Assembly (NCBI GenBank): GCA_036005125.1
Contig: DASYQV010000346.1
Location: forward strand, 1-29,549
Source: DASYQV01 sp036005125
GTDB lineage: Bacteria; Acidobacteriota; Vicinamibacteria; Vicinamibacterales; UBA2999
DNA: 29,549 bases
Reading direction: 5' to 3'
Positions 24,301 through 29,549 of the stretch are shown here, one piece after another. How positions within the stretch are numbered: position 1 is the first letter of the stretch; every line of letters starts with the position of its first letter. The position numbers and the translations under genes are program-made. The notes beneath the pieces were generated by a model. That model was not told the origin of the DNA, did no database searches, and saw nothing but the letters and a program-made list of their open reading frames with translations.

Positions 24301-26333
24301 CCGAACCGCCCGTAGCCGACGTTCGGCCAGTAGCAGACTTCGCGATTGCAGATCCTCACCAGATCGCTCAGGCCGTCGCCCGACATGTCGGCGAGATAGA
24401 TCGACTGCATGCCGTCGGCGAAGACCAGCCGCGGCCCCTGCTCTTCGTCGAACGACTGGAAGGTGCGCTGCGACGGCGCGAACCCGCTCTCCGCGAGCGA
24501 CTGGTACCAGACGAACGCGTCCTGCTCCGTCGCGAGGACGTCGGCAAGCCCGTCGCCGTTCAGGTCCACGAAGCGCAGGTTGGGATCGTTCCACGCGATG
24601 TCGGGAAGCGAGGCGAAGGGCTTGAACAGCGACCACTGTTCCTCGAACGTTCGTTCGTAGAAGCCCGGGGTCGAACCGGACAACGCGACGAGATCCAGTT
24701 GCCCGTCGCCGGCAAGGTCGAGGAGCTGCTGCCCTGCGACCCCGACAGCGGGCCTGGTCGTCACCACCTGAACGGGGCCGAAACGTGCGTCGCCCAGCGC
24801 CGGCTTGTAGAACCACGCCTCGCGCTGCCGCGCCAGGATGCCCGACACGCCTTCGCCATCGAGATCGACGAACTGATAGAGCGAACCATCGACGCCGGCG
24901 GGAAGGTTTTCGAGGCTCTCGGGATCGACATCGCGGATGTCCTGCTGAATGGTGGCGCGGCTGTAGTCGAACTCCACGGCGGGCAACGACTTCTTCAGGT
25001 ACGTGACATAGGTGGCGCCGTTCCGGACGAACGGCGCCGTGGCCGCGTCCCTCACGAATCCGGACTGTGTCACGGCGCGGATGAACGAGGCGCGTCGTGT
25101 GCTGCCGTCGTGGGCGTGTTCGGCCGCCACGTCTGCGGGCGTCGACGGGTCGAAGCCGGTGTAGTCGAAGTCGCGGTAGTCGAACTCCGTCGACCGCACG
25201 AGGCAAGGCTCGGGTCCCAGGTCGGGGAACCGGTGGTACATCAGCACGCAACGGCACCGACGGTGCGTGCGCACCTCGAAGCCCGGCCGGTTGAACGAGA
25301 ATGGATCGGGGCGGGCGGCCCACGGGGTTGGACCGGGTGCCAGCCGCGCCGCCGATACCGCAAACCGGTGTTGTGCGTCTTGAGCGATTGCGGGATTGAG
25401 GGGCAGGTCTTCGTAATGGCCTTCGTCGTAGTCGAAGACCACCTCGAACATCCACTCGGTCAGGCTCAGGTCAGGCTGGATCAGCCGTGACGTGCGGTTG
25501 CCGTATTCGATGCGCTTCAGATACCGATTCGCCGTGCGGGAGCGATTGCGTTCGTTGGCCTCGGTCCGATCGACCTTGACGTCGTTCTCGGGCACGTAGG
25601 TGTAGACAATCGCGTTGCCCTTGTCGTCGTAGCTCTCGCAAATCAGCCAGGAGTAGATCCGTGTCCGTGTGGGATCGGCGGGATCGAATATGCGGCTCTG
25701 ATCGGTCTTGCCGTACCACGTCGTGACGTTATCGCGGCTGATCGACCGCCAGTACGAATCGCTCGCGTCCTGCTGATTCGTCCAGCGCTCGATACGGGCG
25801 AACAGCGCTTCGACGCGGGGCCGATAGCGTTTGATGTTGTACGTCCGCCCGTTCATGGTCCGCGGAGGCACAGGCTCGGGCACCCATCCATCGCCCTGCT
25901 GAACGAGCAGGGGCACGAGATCTTCCGCGCCGGACAGGATGAAGACGTCCGATTCCTCGGCGTCTCTGTACTGCGGAAGACCCTTGTCGGTCTTGCGCGT
26001 GATAGAGGCCAGCGACAGACTCCACCCGAAGCCGAACGGACCATTGCCCGAGCCCGAGTCGTACGAGAGTGTCAGTTCCGGTCCGAACCGCGATCGCGCC
26101 GGGCTCGTCGCGATCGACACGGTCATCGAGCCGGACCCCGTCACCGGATTGGCCGCGAACTTTTCACTGATGCCCCGGATGGCGCCGCCGCCTCTGGGCA
26201 GCGAGATCGCGGGAGGTGTGAAGGATCCGCTGCGGCCCGGCGTCGAATCCGATGTCTCCTCGGTTCTGGTGGATGCCGGCGTGGAAGGAGTTGGCGGGAC
26301 GTACGTCGGCCTTCGACGTTCTGAGGTTTCCAT
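18339..26333 (-). CDS. Fused TcB-TcC toxin cocoon with C-terminal effector region
   Basis: A 2664-residue fusion. Residues about 40-370 are the SpvB domain (ISLPRGGGAIRGISEKFAAN, FGFGWSLSL). About 395-760 hold FG-GAP-like propeller repeats (VDLNGDGLADVLA, ADMSGDGLSDLVRI, ADIDGSGTSDIIYLG). About 770-900 is the TcB middle domain. Many YD/RHS repeats follow to about 2130 (YEYDPLTFRIVRL, YTYDPVGNITRI). The RHS core ends near 2311 with RYYAPWVGRWISCDPAG and NPVRLHDPSGL, whose aspartates are the candidate self-cleaving residues known from TcC proteins. The remaining residues (2313-2664) form the hypervariable effector: a Pro/Gly/Thr linker, then a beta-rich segment with no Lys or Cys. No known toxin motif is recognised. 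TcB and TcC are usually separate genes, but fusions exist. AGGGTG precedes the ATG by four bases. It is first in the Tc operon. Confidence 0.9.
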   Translation of the reverse strand: METSERRRPTYVPPTPSTPASTRTEETSDSTPGRSGSFTPPAISLPRGGGAIRGISEKFAANPVTGSGSMTVSIATSPARSRFGPELTLSYDSGSGNGPFGFGWSLSLASITRKTDKGLPQYRDAEESDVFILSGAEDLVPLLVQQGDGWVPEPVPPRTMNGRTYNIKRYRPRVEALFARIERWTNQQDASDSYWRSISRDNVTTWYGKTDQSRIFDPADPTRTRIYSWLICESYDDKGNAIVYTYVPENDVKVDRTEANERNRSRTANRYLKRIEYGNRTSRLIQPDLSLTEWMFEVVFDYDEGHYEDLPLNPAIAQDAQHRFAVSAARLAPGPTPWAARPDPFSFNRPGFEVRTHRRCRCVLMYHRFPDLGPEPCLVRSTEFDYRDFDYTGFDPSTPADVAAEHAHDGSTRRASFIRAVTQSGFVRDAATAPFVRNGATYVTYLKKSLPAVEFDYSRATIQQDIRDVDPESLENLPAGVDGSLYQFVDLDGEGVSGILARQREAWFYKPALGDARFGPVQVVTTRPAVGVAGQQLLDLAGDGQLDLVALSGSTPGFYERTFEEQWSLFKPFASLPDIAWNDPNLRFVDLNGDGLADVLATEQDAFVWYQSLAESGFAPSQRTFQSFDEEQGPRLVFADGMQSIYLADMSGDGLSDLVRICNREVCYWPNVGYGRFGKKVTMDDAPWFDNPDQFDYQRLRLADIDGSGTSDIIYLGRDGARLYFNQSGNRWSGPHRLDQFPLPDDVSSVTATDLLGNGTACLVWSSPLPGAAPRRMRFIDLMGGQKPHLLVTAVNNLGAETRVRYASSTKFYLADKAAGAPWITRLPFPVHVVERVETYDRVSRNRFVTRSAYHHGYFDGVEREFRGFGMVEQFDTEELAALSASGDFPVGDNIDVSSHVPPVHTKTWFHTGVYLGRDRVSNFFAGLTDAHDRGEYYREPAWIDDDIEARRRLLDDTVLPAGLTIDEEREACRALKGMMLRREVYARDGTARAAHPYTVTEQNYIIRLLQGRGDNRHAAFFTHAREAINYYYERNPNDPRVAHALTLEVDRFGNVLKEAAVGYGRRTPDMSLSPPDRAIQTRILATYTENRVTNPIEADADDYRTPLPCETITFEVTGLTLPPGRLRFTHAEMLTAGTGAAGIAYEQNPTPGVVEKRVVEQVRTLYRRNDLTGPSAFTFVESLALPYERYKLAFTPGLVTQVYGARVTTSMLDGDGRYVHSEGDANWWLPSGRLFYSPGSGDTPAQELTFARQHFFIPRRYRDPFHTNAVSTESFIDYDVFDLLMLETRDALGNRTTVGERDAAGTLLASGADYRVLQPRLVMDPNRNRTAVALDALGMVAGTAVMGKPAPAAVEGDSLSGFDPELTNAVIVDHLANPLANPQALLQHATTRLVYDLFAYQRTKAQPNPQSIVVYTLARETHDSDPVPAGGLAIQHSFSYSDGFGREIQKKVQAEPGPVPMRAGDGSIIVGVGGQPTMTATDVSPRWVGSGWTVFNNKGKPVRQYEPFFTDRHAFEFHVRIGVSRVVFYDPIERVVATLHPNHTWEKVLIDQWRQQTWDPNDTVLVGDPRTDADVGDFFRRLPVAAFLPTWHVQRDGGALGPHEQDAARKAAIHRETPTVAHADSLGRTFLTVARNRFKYSDTPPAAPPVEELHTTRVAVDIEGNQRQIVDALNRIVIRYDYDMLGTRIHHASMDAGERWTLRDVTGKPIYAFDSRNQRFRKVYDQLRRMTASFVREGAGAEVQIGRIVYGESQVDPEATNLRGRAVQTFDQAGVVISDQYDFKGNALRNQRQLAVAYNATLDWSAAVPLDATIYTSRTRYDALNRPAELTAPDNTTIRPAYNQANLLERIEANVRGAAASTPFVADIDYDAKGQRTSIDYGNGVRTTYEYDPLTFRIVRLFTRRDAATFPDDCPQTPPAGWPGCAVQNIRYTYDPVGNITRIRDDAQQTRYFLNKRVDPNGDYTYDAVYRLIEATGREHLGQVGDPPTPAGYIDKPRVGIVLAASDGNAVGRYLQRYVYDVIGNLQQMIHRGTDPVHPGWTRTYAYQETSQLDPGVFSNRLTSTTIGATTEAYSAGGNGYDVHGNLLRMPQLEVLQWDVQDQLQMTRRQAVNAGDEEGVARQGERTWYVYDGRGERVRKVTELATGQVKDERIYLGGFEIYRRQGVSPLVRETLHVMDGRHRIALVETRTQGAEAGVPAQLVRYQFVNHLGSASLELDDQAQIVSYEEYTPYGSTSFQAVRGASETPKRYRCTGKERDEESGFYYHGARYYAPWVGRWISCDPAGLVNGTNLYKYASDNPVRLHDPSGLQDENAPLLLPMPSLLDPRTAEERMLGRLAGTLIPPLRLGPPPDLTVAGTFTFGPSFASPTPSTGSTPDPAATPATGGGTGGGTGGTPPASPDPAPASTGGGIPAPSFSGQLFLPRLQIDWGPTRLVADTSSASFRVGSDRTSVTARYAYGGDISLTSRGPDGSGTVSVNPSTGLTTFRVEGTFPGGTTRTSVNTEGAFGFGFTARGFSADVGYSPLQDRFNLSLSFGGRPAPIYSPGLTSTLLPDLGSTFTGGVAAGTNLLRGTPDVLSDPLTLPAFIGAHSTDIGAVSRAVDAGTAIYDIPRRPHGVDVRFRLNLSIAPASPPNPATVTPPASSPPPPGGVTFTGVLQITPF

Positions 26334-26566
26334 CGGTCACCCTGTGACGCTCAAACCAGTCGAGGGCCCAGCCCTTGATATCTGGGCAGAGCCCTTGCCT
26401 GGTTATCAGTGTTTCCCTGGCGCGCTCCGCGCGCCCTGGGTAACGGACCAGAGCGGTAGTGGAGATAACGCCAACTCGGGCTTGCGTGCACACGCGGACC
26501 CGTGCCGGGCGCCGCAAACCGGACAAAGGTGTCGATGGGGAGGCCTGGGCACTCTAGCACAGTACG
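26334..26566. promoter_or_regulatory. Leader region of the Tc operon, with a hairpin
   Basis: No gene is visible in these 233 bases. GGCGCGC (26419-26425) pairs with GCGCGCC (26429-26435) around a 3-base loop, and GTTT-CCC/GGG-TAAC on the outside extends it with an internal loop (26411-26444). Nearer the start codon, two partly similar AAGGGCT...GCCC segments lie within 26365-26400. No convincing -35/-10 pair was found on the minus strand. The promoter is presumably here or further upstream. Confidence 0.35.
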
Positions 26567-26699
26567 AGGCATCAGGTTTCAGGCATCAGGCATCAGGCCT
26601 GTCTCAGGTACCAGGCATCAGGCCTCAGGGATCAGTTGTTGCCACTGATGCCTGAGACAGCCCTGATGCCTGATGCCTGATGCCTGATCCCTGATGCCT
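26567..26699. repeat. Inverted array of GGCATCA-type repeats after the right-hand TonB receptor
   Basis: The left arm (26567-26636) and right arm (26644-26699) are built from AGGCATC-type heptamers in inverted orientation. A shared CTGTCTCAGG block sits inside each (26599-26608 region and its complement). The right arm ends eight bases from the receptor stop codon at 26708, so it would form a long hairpin at the 3' end of that mRNA. It has the same design as the array at 997-1142, with a different repeat unit. Confidence 0.75.
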
Positions 26700-26707
26700 A
26701 GGAGGTT

Positions 26708-29549
26708 TCAGAAGGTGAGCTGGCCTCCGAACTGAATCAGGCGGCCCTGCAGGATCGACTCGGTACCTGACACCACCACGATCGGCAGCAGCCATTGCTG
26801 GCCATACGTGGCATTGAGGCCCAGAACCGAGCTGTCGTTGAGGAGGTTGTAGACGTCGAAGTTCGCCTGCAATCGCGCTGCTCCTGGCAACTTGATGATC
26901 TTGGCCAACCGGAAGTCCACTTGCGATCGTCGGGGCTCGAACATCGTCATCGGCGCGATCAGTGGAACCGTTGCCGTTGCGGTACACGTGACCTGGACTC
27001 CACAGGCGGCCAGGTTGCGGCCGAGCGACGGCGCGATCACGCTGTTCGGCGCAGGGTAGTTCGCGGTGATGTTCGGACCCGCGACGTTCTGGAACGTGGC
27101 GCTCACGGTGATGCCGCGCGGCAACGCGTAGCTTCCGAACGCCTTGAGCTGGGTCTGAGCGCCGAACGGCGTGACGACGTGGCAATACAGTAGCTGCTGC
27201 GGTGAATCGACGACGAGGCATCGGTCGGTGACCGTGCGTCCCGTATCGACACCGCCGCCGAACACGACGCCCGAGCCGAGTCGGGCGTTGAAATTGACGT
27301 TGAAGAAGTCCGATACGCGCGAGGCGTTGCCGAAGTCCGATGCCTGCCTCACCAGATTGTTGACCCGGCCGAACTTTCCAGGGGAAATGTCGTACAGACC
27401 GCACACCTGGTACCCGCCGCCGCCCGGCAGCCTCGGATCGGCTGGCGCCGCGATGCAATACGGCGTGTAGTCTGCGGGCGTCACCTCGAGATTGTCGGTG
27501 TAGTACGCGTCCAGAGTTCCGGAAACCGAATTGAACCGATTGGACCAGTTGCGGTAGTAGCCGCCCGCCACCGATACGCCGGTGCGAAGCTCCCGCTGCA
27601 GCTCCACCGAGAGGTCCCACAGGTAGTCGCGGGCGCCAAAGCCATGGAGCACCGCGTCGTCGTAGCGCGTCGCGATGTTGGACCTCCCGAAGTTCTGGTT
27701 CGAGACCGGCCCGCATTCGCCATTGGCCGCGAGATTCGTGAGGTTGCAGCTCGGGGAGTAATCGCCGTTGCCATCGTTCCAGGTGCGCGTGACGCTGTTC
27801 ACCGATGTCGTAATCGGATTGTTGAGGGCAGCCAGATCAGTTGCCGTCACGCCGACATAGCGGCCGAACGACGCTTTGAGTGCCGTGCGACCGTCGCCGA
27901 ACAGGTCGTAGGCCCCGCCGACCCGCGGGTTCAGGTCTTTCCAGCACGGCACGCAATCCACCCGCGCGAAATCGCGCGGGGCAACGAACCTGGTCAGGTC
28001 GGTATGCTGCACAGGCACGTACGCATTGAGGTAATCGAAGCGCAAGCCGTAGTTGAGCGTCAGACGCTTGAGCGCCCACTGGTCCTGGACGAAAAGGCCC
28101 AGGTCCGGCATCAGCCGCTCCTTCTGAAGGTAGGCCGTCGCAAACTGCGTCACCTGGTTCGGCACGCCTCTCAGGAACGAGTACGTCACGTCTCCCTGAA
28201 TCTGCGTCCCTCTGTTCGCGACGCCCTCCTGAACCTGAATGCCCATCTTGAAGGCATGTGAGCCGGTGACGTACGACGCCGAGAATCGTTGCACGTAGCG
28301 GTCGTTGTCCAATACGTCGTTGTAGGACGGCTTCGCGTTGTAAATAAAGCCGGTCGACAGCTCCGTAATGGATATGTCGTTCGGATTGACCCGCATGAAG
28401 CCGTCTCCGGGACTGGGAAACGGATACGGCCCCTTCATGTACGATGCTCCCGCCTCGAGCAGGAGCTTGTTCGTTCTCGGCGAGCTCCAGCTGGCCTGAT
28501 AGAGGCCCTGCGGCCAGAAGTTGAAGCCGACCCCGGCCTCCGGCGACGTGAAGTTTCCTCGTCCGCGAACCAGATAATGCTGCGGATCGACAAAGGCACT
28601 CACCTTGTTCTTCTGTGAGGCCTGCCAGGTCAGACGCGCGCCGACGCTCTGCAGGTCTTCCTGTCGATAGGCCGGCCGATCGAAGTCGGGGGTGTACAAC
28701 GGCGTCCCCTGCGTTTTGTTGAAGAACACGCCCGCAAGCCGATTCTGATTGCCCAACAGCCGCCCCGCCGCGAAGAACCACAGTTTGTCCTGCCTGATAG
28801 GACCGCCCACGGTGACGTTGGCGTCGTAGAGGCGAAGAACGGAGTTCACCGTCGTCAGGCCCCGGGCGCGCAGCTCGTCGGTGAGGTTGTCGCTCTGAAG
28901 GTGGTTGTTCGTGTAGTAGCCCGACACGTTGAACCGGAACGTGTTGCCGCCTTCCTTCGGCACCATGTTCATGGCCACGCCGCTGGCGGGACTCTCCGCC
29001 GACACGCCGCCGACTTCGGCGGTGGTCTCCTCCACCGTGGACGGATTCATGATGTAGCTCGTGGCCGAGTTCGCCCCGAGATTGTTGACCTGCATGCCGT
29101 CGTAGGTGAACTTCACGCCGCCTTTGCCGTGGAATGTGTTGAATCGCGGAGAGTTCGATGTGTATATGCCGGAGGCGCTGCCCACGTCGGCCGTTCCGGT
29201 CATCCCCGGCGTGAGCACAATCAGATTCGACATACCCTTCGAACCGGTCGGCAACGCGTCGAGGAGCTCGTCGGAGACCACCTTCTGCTGCCGGATGTTC
29301 CGCGTATCGACCAGCGGGCTCGCGCCGCTGACGGTGACCGTCTCCTCCAACGACCCGACGCGCAGATCGGCATTGACGGTCGCCGTGAACCCGGCGGTCA
29401 GCTCGATGCCCTCCCGTCTTGCCGTCGTGAACCCGGTCAGCGCAAACGTGACGGTATACGTGCCGGGCCGCAGGTCGACGATGTTGTATCGCCCCTCGCC
29501 GTCGGTGACGACGCTGCGGACCTTTTCAATCAGAACCGGGCTTGCGGCT
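26708..29549 (-). CDS. TonB-dependent receptor with carboxypeptidase-regulatory N-terminal domain (5' end outside)
   Basis: The frame is open to the right edge, so the signal peptide and start lie outside. About 946 residues are visible. The first 50 or so are the end of a carboxypeptidase-regulatory domain (VTDGEGRYNIVDLRPGTY, then VTFALTGF). Next comes a SLEETVTVSGASPLVDT linker and a plug domain (VVSDELLDALPTG, FTYDGMQVNNLG, GVAMNMVPKEGGNTFRFNVS). The rest is a 22-strand-type barrel with typical LNYGLRFDYLNAY and ANFDVYNLLNDS strands, ending GGQLTF with terminal Phe. The TTG near 29350 is an internal codon, not the start. It imports an unknown, possibly large, substrate using TonB energy. 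It precedes the Tc operon on the same strand, 374 bp away, but hairpin repeats between them suggest separate transcripts. Confidence 0.88.
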   Translation of the reverse strand, partial: AASPVLIEKVRSVVTDGEGRYNIVDLRPGTYTVTFALTGFTTARREGIELTAGFTATVNADLRVGSLEETVTVSGASPLVDTRNIRQQKVVSDELLDALPTGSKGMSNLIVLTPGMTGTADVGSASGIYTSNSPRFNTFHGKGGVKFTYDGMQVNNLGANSATSYIMNPSTVEETTAEVGGVSAESPASGVAMNMVPKEGGNTFRFNVSGYYTNNHLQSDNLTDELRARGLTTVNSVLRLYDANVTVGGPIRQDKLWFFAAGRLLGNQNRLAGVFFNKTQGTPLYTPDFDRPAYRQEDLQSVGARLTWQASQKNKVSAFVDPQHYLVRGRGNFTSPEAGVGFNFWPQGLYQASWSSPRTNKLLLEAGASYMKGPYPFPSPGDGFMRVNPNDISITELSTGFIYNAKPSYNDVLDNDRYVQRFSASYVTGSHAFKMGIQVQEGVANRGTQIQGDVTYSFLRGVPNQVTQFATAYLQKERLMPDLGLFVQDQWALKRLTLNYGLRFDYLNAYVPVQHTDLTRFVAPRDFARVDCVPCWKDLNPRVGGAYDLFGDGRTALKASFGRYVGVTATDLAALNNPITTSVNSVTRTWNDGNGDYSPSCNLTNLAANGECGPVSNQNFGRSNIATRYDDAVLHGFGARDYLWDLSVELQRELRTGVSVAGGYYRNWSNRFNSVSGTLDAYYTDNLEVTPADYTPYCIAAPADPRLPGGGGYQVCGLYDISPGKFGRVNNLVRQASDFGNASRVSDFFNVNFNARLGSGVVFGGGVDTGRTVTDRCLVVDSPQQLLYCHVVTPFGAQTQLKAFGSYALPRGITVSATFQNVAGPNITANYPAPNSVIAPSLGRNLAACGVQVTCTATATVPLIAPMTMFEPRRSQVDFRLAKIIKLPGAARLQANFDVYNLLNDSSVLGLNATYGQQWLLPIVVVSGTESILQGRLIQFGGQLTF

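Noticed and set aside
26334..26566. tRNA, riboswitch or small gene upstream of the Tc operon
   Set aside because: No cloverleaf, no known riboswitch core and no plausible coding frame were seen. Only simple hairpins are present.
29300..29350. Start of the right-hand TonB receptor at 29350
   Set aside because: The codon there is TTG. The frame continues upstream with a carboxypeptidase-regulatory domain to the window edge, so the true start is outside.

Overview
The window is GC-rich bacterial DNA. Two Oar-type TonB-dependent receptors with carboxypeptidase-regulatory N-terminal domains, a hybrid transmembrane/GAF/zinc-ribbon Ser/Thr kinase, a cytochrome c/streptogramin-lyase-like propeller protein and dense toxin-antitoxin debris together look most like Acidobacteriota, perhaps Vicinamibacteria. 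That assignment is an inference from gene style, not from a marker gene. No rRNA, tRNA, CRISPR array or intact transposase was seen.

Layout. Positions 2-997 (+) hold the 3' end of a TonB-dependent receptor. It converges on a secreted cytochrome c/beta-propeller protein (1141-3024, -), with an inverted repeat of 7-bp units filling the gap and touching both stop codons. Positions 3166-4139 hold an orphan Phd-type antitoxin (+) facing an intact RHH antitoxin/PIN toxin pair (-). Positions 4179-6470 (-) encode a Ser/Thr kinase whose 5' end appears cut off where a fragment of the neighbouring RHH antitoxin is fused to it. Positions 6562-7062 are a graveyard of fragments: antitoxin, nucleotidyltransferase, its small companion, and a Phd/PIN junction. 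A large imperfect palindrome and other intergenic repeats follow (7129-7580).

The centrepiece is an 18.7-kb insecticidal-toxin-like Tc complex locus on the minus strand (7592-26333), in transcription order: a fused TcB-TcC cocoon/effector protein (2664 aa), the large N-terminal part of TcA (2437 aa), and the C-terminal pore/TcB-binding part of TcA (1083 aa). In known Tc toxins, a TcA pentamer binds the cell and forms the translocation channel. The TcB-TcC cocoon encloses and cleaves off the C-terminal toxic region, which is then delivered through TcA. All these parts are recognisable here, with unusual additions: a peptidoglycan-binding-like domain and two transthyretin-like domains at the TcA N terminus, a PA14-like insert, and a C-terminal effector region of about 350 residues that contains no lysine or cysteine and resembles no toxin I recognise.

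The window closes with a second TonB-dependent receptor (26708 to the right edge, -), upstream of the Tc locus and separated from it by another inverted array of short repeats. No Tc-associated lysis or secretion gene is visible.
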